A stretch of 64,000 nucleotides of DNA, taken from the NCBI RefSeq assembly GCF_035046485.1, contig NC_085136.1, positions 298,569,080 to 298,633,079 on the forward strand, given 5' to 3'. Shown here piece after piece: positions 33,438 through 44,164 of the stretch (position 1 is the first letter of the stretch; every line of letters starts with the position of its first letter). The notes beneath the pieces are model-generated. The model worked only from the letters and a program-made list of their open reading frames with translations. It did no database searches and was not told where the DNA came from. A program made the translations under genes and the position numbers. The stretch is from Aedes albopictus (lineage: Eukaryota > Arthropoda > Insecta > Diptera > Culicidae).

Positions 33438-34270
33438 ACAACTTGGTCCAGAGGATGTGTAGGGATGAGTTTGGCTGGAACGCCGTTTCAACGGCTATCA
33501 CCCATATCGTCTGGGAACTACAGAGGAGGTGGCGCGTGGACTCGGAGAGTGGCTAGTCCAGATGCAGTACAAGAGGTGGTCCAGGGGTTCGGAGTCGGCT
33601 TCGTAGGTCATACCGGTGCCCTGCGGTCGAGATCGACCCTTACAACGATTAAGTGGCCGCGGAGAGGAAGTCCCGGTAGCGGTGCTGTCGTGGCGTCGGT
33701 CTACTGGGTTGGATCCGAGCCCGCGGTTGGAAAGGGGTCCCCGGCAAGGGTCGGGGTAGGTGAGATCCTGCTGTCTGCAACCTACGGGTGCATCTGATAG
33801 GGCCTGAAGGGTAGTGATACCCTTCCTTACGGGCAGGTCAGATCGGGTTGCACGTGGGCATCAGTTCTTGATGTCCGCTCAGCAGTAGGGCGCGGGCGGG
33901 GTTGACCCTGCCCGCCTTCCGAGGACAAAGGGGGTGGCGAGGACCACTCGGGAAACTGGCTAAGCGCCAGCATGCTACCGTGATGGACTCTCCAAAGCGA
34001 GTCATCGATGTTCGTTGCTGCAGGCTACGCAGCTAACCTTGTGGGTGCGATGTGCACTAGCCCCTCTCTGAAGCAATACCTTCTTGGTGGTTCCGGAGAG
34101 ACGTAGGGTTTGGCGACCATAGGAATGGTTTAGTGGGTACGAGGAGAGAGTAGTCCTGGATTTTACTTTTGTTGTAGAAGACGGCCTGTCAGACCTACAC
34201 TACCCTAACCTTCTGTTAGGGTGTCTGTTGAGCAGATTATCCCCCTATGGTTTAGAAGGAAAAAAAAAAA
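33438..34270 (+). mobile_element. R1-like LINE, ORF2 end and 3' UTR with A-tail
   Basis: The ORF2 C-terminus (DEFGWNAVSTAITHIVWELQ) continues from the duplication and stops at 33554-33556. A GC-rich 3' UTR of about 700 bases follows and ends in an A-run at 34259-34270. The start of the UTR resembles 40170-40340 (GCTGTCGTGGCGTCGGTCT in both), tying the two R1-like copies together. Confidence 0.85.
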
Positions 34271-34274
34271 ACAC

Positions 34275-35150
34275 GACGCGCTCTGCGTCATCAAATGGTA
34301 TGGTGCCTATCGGCATCCTTATCAGGGAGGATACAGAGTGCTTCGAAATGCGCGGCACAAAAGGCATACGCAGGACTGCCAGGATGGCTTCCATGGTCAA
34401 ATGGCAGTGCGCGTGAGATAGTTCTACCAAAGGAAGACGAACCCATAGGTTGATTGTGAGGGTAGGTAGTTGGATTAATAGGCGCCATGGGAAGTAACAC
34501 CCTTTCAGGCTATGGTTGCTTCGGACAGTATCTACATTGTTTCAGTCATACAGGTTCTCCCGAATGTCCTGTTTGTACTGGTTTAGAGGAAACGGCGGAA
34601 CACGTATTGTTCGTGTACCCGCGTTTTACCACAATGCGTAACCGCATCCTTGCCACATGCGGGGAGGACACAACTCCGAACAATCTTGTCCAGATGATTT
34701 GCAACGATGATTTTGGCTGGAACACCATTTCGTCGGCTATCACCCACATTGTCTTGGAGCTACAGAGGAGGTGGCGCGTGCAGTTGGAAGCAGGCGTGAT
34801 GTCGACCCTGTTTGACTTCCGAGTACAAAGGGAGTAGTAAGGGTCACTGGGGAAACTGGCTAAGGGTCAGCATGCTACCTTGATGGACTCCCCGAAGCGT
34901 GCCATCGATGTTCATTGCAAACCTTGAGGGTGTGATGTGCACTAAATTTCTGAAGAAATTCCTTCTTGGTGGTTCAAGAGAGACGAAGGGTTCGGCAGCA
35001 ATGGAAAAGTTGTTTAGTGGGTCGGGAAAATGGTAGTCTTGGCTTTCACTTTAGTCGTAGAATATAATCCCTACCACGACACTACCTGGACATCCCTCTT
35101 AAGATATCTGCTGAACAGATTATCTCCCATTGCTCAGTTGAAAAAAAAAA
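34275..35150 (+). pseudogene. second R1-like LINE 3' end, decayed
   Basis: Sequence parallel to 26612-26927 plus 33438-34270: SSNGMVPIGILIREDTE in one frame, then after a stop and frame change a 117-residue frame at 34487-34837 holding CPVCTGLEETAEHVLFVYPR (last motif Cys replaced by Tyr) and VLELQRRWRVQ. Part of the linker region is deleted around 34490. A shorter 3' UTR ends in an A-run at 35141-35150. It is more diverged than its neighbour, so it is probably an older insertion placed in tandem. Confidence 0.82.
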
Positions 35151-36658
35151 TACGATCGATTGCGCCCCAATAAATATTCTCGCTCCAGCAAGGGTAATGC
35201 GGTAGCACACACAAGACATTAAGAAAAACGTACCCACTTACCAGCACATTATAAATCAGTTTGCATTTCAGCATCGCTCGTTTATGGGCTAATTAATATA
35301 TGACTCCAGTTGAGGAGCGCTAAAAATGCTGTTTCAACCGGCAGCGTGGCAGCACCATCACTACCTCCACCTATCGCCTGATTACCTACCTGATTTGCAA
35401 CGGTTTCAGTTTACTGTTTTTTCTCATCAGATAGCCCGACGACAAGCATTGCACTATTTGCAAATCGCCGTAGTCGTCGTCTGACAACTGTCTGTTTCTC
35501 GAGGGGTTTTGCATTGTTTTCAAATTACCGGGAATTCGCATATCGATCGTATATGTTCCTGTAACTGTAAACGACCTGATCCACTCTTCTGATGTTACCT
35601 GTGCGAAGGTCACTTGGTACACAATTAGATTACTTCTAAGAATTCTCCAGTTTTCAAGATGATTGGAGAAATAACAGGATTGATTTATTGGACAGCCGGA
35701 CGCACACGACGTTAAGCAACAGTTCTTTGTACTAGAAAATCTAAGCATACGTTCTCCGAAACGTGACTCATGATTCGCATCTTATTAAGTAAGCCATTTG
35801 GGCACCCAGTTGGTCGTCGTCATCGCAATGCCTAAAGACGCCCATAACTGAGAGGGAAATCAGGTGCAGGCGTTTGCGCAGTATTCACCCAATGCAGTTT
35901 TCCGGTTCCGTGTTTGTTTTCGTTTGCTGTTCCTGGCAACAGAAAACGCACGCCTCTGTGGTCCAGCACTGGGGCAACAGCGGATAGGTAGGCACTTGAA
36001 TGATTTCTACACAGGCGCAGACAAGTCAATCAAGTGACATTTTCCCCCACCCTTTGATTTATTCCTCAGTCTTTGTCAGCGAACCTGTATTTATTTGCAC
36101 TATTGTCTGGCCTAGTCGAACGATTATTACAGTGTGTACGATAATCACATGCTAGTATCACCCCGACCTGCACCAACTTGTGCCGCGGTACGGCGTGGTG
36201 ACACACGTTGATAGGTGGGATTGGGAGAGTCGGTCAATCATTCAGCGGGTTTGCATTCGTGTTATAACATCTACTACAACTACAGGAATGCGTGAACCAG
36301 AAAAAAGCGAAGGTGGATCTAAAGTCTTCGAATGGCACTTTCGCTATATAAGCTGATTGATTTTCAAGTTCCAGATCTGCCACAAAATTTGTTTCATCAA
36401 TGTGACTCAAACAGTCGATTGATCAAGAACTCTCTTCTAGAATCCTCCAAAGATTCTCCAGTATTCACAAAAATGAACGCGCAGAAGTCCTTTTTTTGTC
36501 CTTATTATCGAGATTTTTAATGATAGATTCAATGAATTTATCGCATGAAAGAAAGAAACTCGTTCTACAAATTCCACTATTTGAAAGAACTCAATAAGTT
36601 CAAATAGTTTCGGGCCACCCCTGATTGAAATCTCGATATCGCTAAAAGAACCCTCGGG
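35151..36658. other. unique 1.5-kb region, no gene recognised
   Basis: No repeat ends or domains were recognised. Homeodomain-type TAATTAAT (35291-35298) and mixed base composition make it a candidate regulatory island. The longest frame (35386-35748, - strand, 120 aa) has no recognisable motif. Confidence 0.4.
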
Positions 36659-36980
36659 CCCAGCTAACACAAAGCCTTAGGGGCTGTCCATTAATTACGT
36701 AAGGGTTTATGGGGGGAGGGGGGGTTTGAGAAATCTTACGCGCCATACAAAAATATTTGGGTTTTCATACAAAAAATCTTACAAGGGGGGGAGGGGGTGT
36801 CGAAAAATCTCAAAAAATCCCTTACGTAATTAATGGACAGACCCTTATATGATGTTGAAAAAGATGCTAACGTGGAGGCCATAACATACATGCTTCCATT
36901 TAATCGCGTGTAAAGTGTACATATATCGCCTAAACTTTTGCATCATATTCAACAGCATATACGATCGTGTGTTGACTGGG
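36659..36980. mobile_element. palindromic MITE (CCCAG..AACACA family), copy 2, with nested MITE
   Basis: The ends CCCAGCTAACACAAAGCC and, inverted, CCCAGTCAACACACG match the element at 13811-13965. Without the insertion at 36680-36845 and its duplicated TTA, the element is about 153 bp, the same size as copy 1. Confidence 0.8.
36680..36845. mobile_element. Harbinger-like MITE (166 bp), TTA target duplication
   Basis: Inverted ends GGGGCTGTCCATTAATTACG and GGGTCTGTCCATTAATTACG (on the reverse strand) are bounded by TTA at 36677-36679 and 36846-36848. A 3-bp TTA duplication and GGG ends fit PIF/Harbinger. It lies inside another MITE. Confidence 0.82.
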
Positions 36981-37284
36981 GGAATTAACTCCTTGTCAAA
37001 ATAAACTACCTTGCTCAGATTCATCATCAAGGGCCATAAACCTGGCATATTTGAAGACAGTCACGCAGTTTGTCACGACATCCACGAACCGGAATCCTTT
37101 ATGTTCGTTACTGTAACGCAAAAAGATTAGTTTAACAACTGTAAGATCAAGTTTTAAGCAATTTTAGCCTGGAATCTGTACGTTTGCGTCAGATTTCAAA
37201 ACCATAATTTGGGACAAATCATGCTTCGAATCGTTTAATAACTCAAAATAGGTATGGCCTCACTCCAGATGGCAATCAGCTTTG

Positions 37285-37800
37285 CAAATAAGCAGCGCTA
37301 AGCTCAGCTAAAACGCTGATAAGACCGGTAGTCCTCTATGGGCACGAAGCATAGACTTTACGTGTCCTTGCAGTTTTCGAACGAAAGGTTTTGCATACCA
37401 TCTATGGCGAAGTGCAGATGGAAGACGGGACTTGGAAAAGGCGAATGAACAACGAGCTGCATTACCTTTTTTTTTTCATTTTTATTTATGTGTATTTTAA
37501 CGTACATGCTAATTCTACACTTGCTGCATTACCTGCTGAGAGAACCAACCACCGTCCACACCGCGAAAAATCGGGAGGCTACGGTGAGAGGGTCTCGTCA
37601 TCAGGATGTCGGATAGCAACCCGACTAAAATGGTTCTCGAGAGTCATCCGATCGGTACAAGAAGACGTGGTGCGCAGCGAATTAGGTGGATCGATCAAAT
37701 GGAGCACGATTTGCGGACCCTTCGCAGAGTGCGGAACTGGAGACATACAGCCAAGACCATGCTGAAGAAGGAGATGGCAGAGCAGGGCACCTCCTACAAG
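37285..37800 (+). pseudogene. RTE-like LINE RT C-terminal fragment
   Basis: Frames give KTLIRPVVLYGHEA, then FERKVLHTIYGEVQMEDGTW, then (after a 60-bp insertion) SDSNPTKMVLESHPIGTRRR and RWIDQMEHDLRTLRRVRNWR. These words belong to the region after the RT active site in RTE/JAM-like LINEs of mosquitoes. No active-site region is present and the frame shifts, so it is a truncated dead copy. Confidence 0.8.
37471..37522 (-). mobile_element. short A-tailed retroposed fragment in the RTE remnant
   Basis: A T-run followed by CATTTTTATTTATGTGTATT interrupts the RTE frame and is flanked by the 11-nt duplication GCTGCATTACC, present just left and just right of it. It is a tiny 3' end of an A-tailed LINE or SINE on the - strand. 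Similar sequence occurs near 25100-25150. Confidence 0.6.
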
Positions 37801-37883
37801 CCACTAGCTCAACAGATACTGAGCGGCGAAAAAGGGCAGGTGAAAGCCCTAACGACGGAAGAACCTCTGCCTCTGTAAAAAAC

Positions 37884-38074
37884 TCCAAAAATTTCACTGA
37901 ATCTCGGTAAAAGTTTAACCGAGATGCCGTAAAAACTTTGCCGAGATCTCGGTACAAAGTTCACCGAGACTCGGTAATGGTTTACCGAAATCTCGGTAAA
38001 ATTTTTACCAAGAATCAGTAAATATTTTACCGAGATATCAGCTGTTGGATTCTCGGTAAACCGTTTACCGAGAT
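37884..38074. repeat. array of CTCGGTAAA/TTTACCGAG hairpin units
   Basis: Six or more short palindromes of the form CTCGGTAAA(N)TTTACCGAG follow one another at ~25-50 base spacing. The motif is shared with the MITE at 25732-25935. Likely a MITE-derived hairpin array. Confidence 0.75.
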
Positions 38075-38079
38075 CAATT

Positions 38080-40400
38080 TCTGAATTAAAGTGTGAAGGA
38101 CACAAGTTGTGGGTATGTAAATGCCACATCGTCAGGAAGTGCAACTCGGCACCAAAATGCCTGATTTGCATGGCGAATAAGGGTCACACGACGGGTGGGC
38201 CTAAATGTCCAGACATCCGAGAAAGTTGAACCAACCGGCGACAATGCAGGTTTCACTCTCGGAGTCAAGTACATATACCGCTCTACTATCAGACCCCTAC
38301 CGCATCTTCCCCCGATAACGGGAACTGGGTAGCGGATAAGGCCAAGCTGGCGGCGATCTATACAACCGGTCGTTTTTTCGGTCCACGTCGTACTAAAGCT
38401 TCGCAGTAACGAAGATCAACGGGGTGTACTACTGCAGTAGTTATGCCCCCAGGTGGCCGATAGACCAATTGTCGACTATGCTAGATTCTCTATCAAGCAC
38501 ACTAGTAGGATTGAATCTTGTGGTCATCAGTGGATACTTCAACGCCTGGGCGATTCAATAGCGTAAACCTTTTACTAACACGAACGGCTGGGCTCAACTC
38601 GAAGCTATAGCTAGACTAAACGACATGAAGACCTACTGTAGATAACATTCAGGCTCCCTTCTGGAGCCCGGGTCTAAACCCTAGCTCGGACTGGAGGATC
38701 GACGATGGAAACACGTACAGTGACCATCTGGCGATTCGGTGGAATACGGAGAAAGACGGCCACATCCGAAGGTCATCGACTGTCATCGGGGATGACTTAA
38801 CTCGCGCTTTGATAAACTGGCATGTGTGGAGCAATTGCTTATGGAGGGTGACACCGACGATCTATCCAGCGATGATGTAGTCGGAGCTCTAAGCCATGCA
38901 CGCGACACCACGATGCGATACCCAGAAATAGATGCAAGTCGGTATAATGGTGGTGTCCAGAACTTCGCGCATCCAGTCTGAGAGCTCGCACCGCTGAGGA
39001 TAGAGTGGAGCGAAATGAGGCCTACAGGGTGGCTAAACTGGCTCTGATGAATGTGATTAAGGCACGTAAGCGGACGAGCTTCAAAAACCTCTGCCAGGCA
39101 TCCAACACGACCCCTACAGAGTAGTCATGGCCAAATGAAAGCCACGTCAGCACCCCCAGAACGTTCCCCGAGATGCTGCAGAAGATCGTGGAAATGTTGT
39201 TCCCGCGCTACGGTACAATACCATGGGTCTCCGTCAACGATGGCCAAACCAGTGGGGTCGCCTCGGTGGCGAACGCCGAGCTCATCGTCGCGAAGTCGCT
39301 TAGGTTGAACAAGACTCCGGGTCCTGACGGTATCCCGAAAGTAGCCATCAAGACGGCCATCGAGGCCAGCCCTGACAAGTTCAGAATAGCTATGCAGATC
39401 TGCCAAGATAGAGGCAAATTTCCGGAAAGGTGGAAAAGGCAAAGATAGGGTCTACTGCCCAACGTCGGCATACAGACCTATCTGCCTTCTGGTCACCGCC
39501 GTTGAAACGGATAATTCTGCCGAGGCTGATGGACCAAGAAACCAGATGACCCTTTGCTCTCGGATAACCTGTTCGTCTTTCGGAAGGGTCAATTGACGGT
39601 GGACGCTGTTAGGGCTCTGACCAAAACGGCCGTGATAGCGCTAAAAAAGAAGCGAACGTGAGCTTTGAATGAATACGCTTTGTGGAGCATAGGTCGACTT
39701 TGCAGGAGATATGCGGTGGAGAGATCACTCCGGACAAAATTGTTGAAAGGATGTGTACGGGGGTGGACAAGTGGGATTTCGTTACTTCCACGGTCTCCCG
39801 AATCATACTTGAACTACAGAGAAAATGTCGGGCCGATCAACAGCAAGTTGAGTTGACCTGACCCCCCACCCCATCCAGGAACTTGAGTCCAACGGGTAGT
39901 CTATAGTACCAGCCAGGACCCAATCTTCCAAGTGAGAGAGGACAACTCAAGGCAATAGCTGGTGCAGCGCCTACCAATAGAGAGTATTCATGTACGGTCC
40001 CCCTCTTCTCAAAGTCGTCACTAATGAGCGAAGGTAAGGAAGAAAGAGAATGAGGTTTTAGTGGGTCGACCCCCACATATTTAACCCATGGACTCACCTT
40101 TTGGGTGTCTGCTCAGCCGATTTTCTCAATATATGAAAAATAGAGAGGTGGTGAATTGACTTAGAGTATGGTTAGTTCAAACGCATTACAAGAGGTTATC
40201 CAAGGGTTCGGAATCAGCTATATAGGTCATAGCGGTGCCTATGATCGAAATCGATTCTTATAGCGATCGTGTGGCTGCGGGAAGAGAACATCCTGGTAGT
40301 GTTGCTGTCGTGGCGTCGGTCTGCAGTGTTGGATCCAAGCCTGTAGTTTCGATCGCACGTAGTATAAGTTCTTGATGCTTACAGATCAGTTGGGTGTGGG
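38080..40400 (+). pseudogene. decayed R1-clade LINE (gag knuckle to 3' UTR)
   Basis: Pieces in R1 order: gag-type zinc knuckles (38090-38220: ...CNSAPKCLICMANKGH), endonuclease remains (near 38430-38640: VYYCSSYAPRWPIDQLSTM, SGYFNAW), RT fingers (39290-39445: LNKTPGPDGIPKVAIKTAIE, RGKFPERWK), DNLFVFRKGQLTVDAVRALT (39560-39660), then a jump to C-terminal sequence (39670-39850) and a 3' UTR like that of the copy at 33438. The palm with the catalytic Asp pair is deleted between about 39660 and 39670, and many stops and frame changes occur. It is the most complete but most decayed R1 copy in the window. Confidence 0.82.
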
Positions 40401-40439
40401 CGTGGCGGTGCTCCTTCAGGAAAATTACTTCACTACTCT

Positions 40440-41740
40440 CATGCATCAGTTCTTGTAACTTCTCACTTGTCCAGCTTGAGCGCCAAACAAGCAGTTGATG
40501 TTGTCTACCAGGTGCCGGGAGCAATCACGTTGAAGCCCTCCACATACCAGGAAGTATCCGACTCAAAAGTGACACTAATTGTAGCATGTGGTAATTGTCC
40601 CTCTAGTTACCGACTACAATTAGGCAAAAGAAGTCGTCAGTCATTCAGTGGAATATAAAAAAAAAAGTTATTTGGATGCTGTCGTATGATAAATTTTAGC
40701 CTAAAAGTCGAGTTTGAAATACACTTTTCCACCCTAGATTCCCCGAGTCAAGGGCTCAGAAGCAGATGACGCAAAGCCGCTCTTTTCCCGCATGGAGTTC
40801 CTTCTCTGGTCACAACCCGGCAAATGAAATCGAAAGTGATTTAGCGGATAATTATTCAACCGTCTATTTATCCTTCCACCTCCGCATACGTCTGTCTGAG
40901 GCTGTCGGTCGTAAACTGCAAACTGCAAATCATTTATCAACGCAACGAACGGTCTGAGTGGCTGGCTTGTGCCGCCTAGGGTTACCAGCTGTGTCCATTT
41001 ATTTACGGCTCTGGTACCTTTAGTCACTCTACTGAAAGCGGTGAGATTGCAAATCGTGATGACATCGTCGTTCTACAGAAGCAAGAACAGCACACCTCTA
41101 TGACTGTGATTGATTGTCTGATCTTGTTCCGTGCCCTGCCTGGTGCTGATGGGCGCTTATGACGGACATTTTCCTCCTCCGTTTGATTCGCCCGATCGGA
41201 ATCGATGAGCTAATCAGGCTTTTAGGCTGCCGATTTGTCAATCGATCTTAATTTTTGCATACACAAGGAATCAAGATCTTTACTACCATCTCTGGACTAC
41301 TGGTGCTCCGACAGAAGAACACGACAGTAATACCTAGCACGAGTCGGGCAGTCCAACAGCCAGCGTGTCGGTAAATCAAGATTACAATCGCAGTGATAGA
41401 ACCTGTACCTACAACTTCTGTGATGATGGTGACAGACGCTATACGATGTGCACACAGTGTTGTGGCAACACGGCACTACAATGTGTCAGATCGGGATATG
41501 CAAAAATATGTGTCATTCTCGGCATCCATTAAAGACAACGCAACGGGACAGGACTAAGAATGTTGTCTCGTGATGGGTGGTGTTATTTGCGGTAGTCTAT
41601 ACTGTCACATGACAATTACCGGTGGAAGAGTTACTGGTCAACCGATTTCCTGATTCGCTCGTGGAAAATTTCCTATGATAATGAGGTATAAGTATATTTT
41701 AATCATCAAATTGCTTTATTTTTGTTGGATAAGATAAGGT
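40440..41740. other. unique region, no gene recognised
   Basis: Mixed-composition sequence without repeat ends. No open frame here has a recognisable domain. Possible regulatory or untranslated sequence. Confidence 0.35.
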
Positions 41741-41799
41741 TTTCTACGGATGTCAAAAATCAGCTTGAAAATTATTTTAATCCTATTTTTTAAGGTTTC

Positions 41800-42240
41800 C
41801 CCGAGCGGATTAACCGACATCCTCTAGAGAGACTTCATCGAACCTTATTTTAGAGGTCGCCGGTACCGTACATTGATGATAGCGGAGAATTCGGGGATTG
41901 ACCATCATCAGGTCAGAGTCGATGTTCCCGCCTCGATAGGTCCTGGCATCGGTTATGTCGGAGACGTGCCGTCGATCAATCAGAACGTATTTGATTTGCA
42001 ATTCTGTCTGCTATGGTGATTTCCAGGTATAACAATAAGGGAGACTGGGTTGGAAAAAGGTGCTACATATGGTCATCTTTTCCTAGACGGTGAAATTGAT
42101 GATTCGTAGATGAGCGCAGAACTTTTCAATCGTCGGTCTGAATTTCTCGTCCTGGTCTACCTGAGCGTTTAGGTATCCTATGATGATCTTGACGTTGTCG
42201 TAGCTTAAGAAGCGGTTGTATTCGAGTTCGAGCGGTGCGT
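41800..42240 (-). pseudogene. RTE-like LINE endonuclease fragment
   Basis: On the - strand: NVKIIIGYLNAQVDQDEKF, then a stop, MTICSTFFQPSLPYCYTWKSP, another stop, and QIKYVLIDRRHVSDITDART ending YRGGNIDSD. This is the second half of an RTE-type endonuclease, in which the last motif is normally NIDSDH; here the His is replaced. Two internal stops. The palindromic element at 42281 lies just beyond its 5' side. Confidence 0.8.
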
Positions 42241-42280
42241 AGAATGCTTCCTTGTTATCATGTACAATCCAAAGATATAA

Positions 42281-43271
42281 ACGTTGATTATTTTAATTCA
42301 TCGCCGACGTTTCGATCCTCGGGTTTGGATCTTCTTCAGGGCCTGTGGTTTATTGACTGTTTTAATCTTGGTAATTACACATTTCTTACTTTTACTTACT
42401 CGAAGTTAAACAACTTGTGAAGTGCCGTATTTACACGGAAGTATGTAGGGATTTTGCTGAAATGGCCTCACTGAGAATGAACAGTTTAAAATTGTAGAAA
42501 ATTGTGGGGATGTAACAAATTAAGAATTTTTAAACCTACTTAACAATTTTTGTACCCCTGCTAGGTTAACGGGAAAGTTAATTAATGGGGATTTTACACA
42601 CTCTTCGACGTCCGGAATTTTGTTACGCTTTGAACCTCTTGGATGTTTACTGTGGGTTGTGACGCTACTACGTCCAACACCGTCAACCGTCGGACAAACA
42701 CCGACCATCTCAGCTGTGCGTACGCAAACCTCCTCGAAACTATCAGACGAAGCAGAGAGGAGAGAATTTCGTCGTCAAATCGTTTCCGTAGTACACAAAT
42801 CAATGATAACAACATCCCCACACAACCAACATTAGTTAACCCAACCACCCAACAACCTCCCATACGTCACAACCCACAGTAATCTCCCTTTCTTCGACGG
42901 TGAAACATCCAAAAGAGGTTCAAAGCGAAACAAAATTCCGGACGTCGAACAGTGTGTAAGATCCCCATTAATTAACTTTCCCGTTAACCTAGCAGGGGTA
43001 CAAAAATTGTTAAGTAGGTTTAAAAATTCTTAATTTGTTACATCCCCACAATTTTCTACAATTTTAAACTGTTCATCCTCAGTGAGGCCATTTCACCAAA
43101 ATCCCGATATACATCCGTGTAAATACGGCACTTCACAAGTTGTTTAACTTCGAGTAAGTAAAAGTAAGAAATGTGTAATTACCAAGATTAAAACAGTTAA
43201 TAAACCACAGGCCCTGAAGAAGATCCAAACCCGAGGATCGAAACGTTGGCGATGAATTAAAATAATCAACG
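42281..43271. mobile_element. ~1-kb inverted repeat, possible Penelope-like remnant with hammerhead-like motifs
   Basis: The left arm (42281-42645) and right arm (about 42903-43271) are inverted copies with few mismatches; a ~260-bp spacer separates them. Each arm carries CTGAAGAAGATCC...GGATCGAAACG (43214-43245 on +, about 42307-42338 on -), in which GATCC/GGATC can form a stem between CUGAAGA and GAAAC, as in hammerhead ribozyme cores. Penelope-like elements carry such ribozymes in their terminal repeats. No RT or GIY-YIG domain is visible, so the assignment is tentative. Confidence 0.6.
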
Positions 43272-43559
43272 CTTATTTCTGTGACTGCAAGCCGAAACCA
43301 TTAGAAGTTTCACCAAAATCAGTCATCCTATCAACAAAGATATAAATTTCCTTTTCTTATTCTTCATCGCACCAAGTGTATTGGTATGACTTGAATCAAT
43401 GAAATGACGCTACTTCCCGTTACAATCACGACACTCCCATCACAAATACGACGAATTCGAGCTTCATAGCCCAGCCAGTACACATACCTTGCGCACTAGC
43501 GTGCGCAGGGTTCTTGCTAAGGGGGGGGAGGCGTTGGTCTCTACAATGATTGTGCAATA

Positions 43560-43798
43560 TATCGACACCAACATTTCAAAAGGGCGTAACTGCATTTTGA
43601 AACAAACCACTCTTTCACATCTGTGGGTCATATTTTAAGTTTCCCACGAAATTCACAAACATTATTAGACAGAGAAATTGCTCTTCTTTCCTATACTGGC
43701 GGTGATTTGCATGGCGGCATTGAAATACGATCCACAGATGTGAAAGAGGGGTTTGTTTCAAAATGCAGTTACGCCCTTTTGAAATGTTGGCGCCGATA
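43560..43798. mobile_element. MITE with ~60-bp inverted ends
   Basis: CCAACATTTCAAAAGGGCGT and ~40 more bases on the left are matched in inverted orientation on the right, ending at 43790. Weaker matching (ATATCG) extends a few bases outwards on both sides. Interior non-coding. Confidence 0.78.
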
Positions 43799-43879
43799 TG
43801 ACCATGGTGCAAAATAGAATCATGGTGTTATACGCAATATGAATTCCCAAGAAGGGGTTTCAACATGCTGTGCTAACAT

Positions 43880-44164
43880 TGCCAAAAACTTCATATTGAG
43901 CTTCTGGAGAAAGCTTCGAATGGTGATGATTTCAAGGCAATGCGAAGCTTTAATATGAAGTCATCAACTCGACTCTTAAAAAAAATTATAAACGTATCAA
44001 ATACAATGAAAAAAAAATCAAGAAAATTATTAATTATAAAAATAATGTCGTTGTGAAAAAATTTCAATCTTGGACAATTAGTGATGCTAGAATTGGAGAA
44101 GACTCCAGAGATTGGGTCAGAACTCCTAGATAGAAAATTCCGATCGGAATCCTTGTTGCAATCC
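43880..44164. other. AT-rich transition, nothing recognised
   Basis: AT-rich sequence leading into the minisatellite. No element ends are seen. Confidence 0.4.

Noticed and set aside
35386..35748. 120-codon - strand frame
   Set aside because: Composition and lack of motifs do not support a gene.
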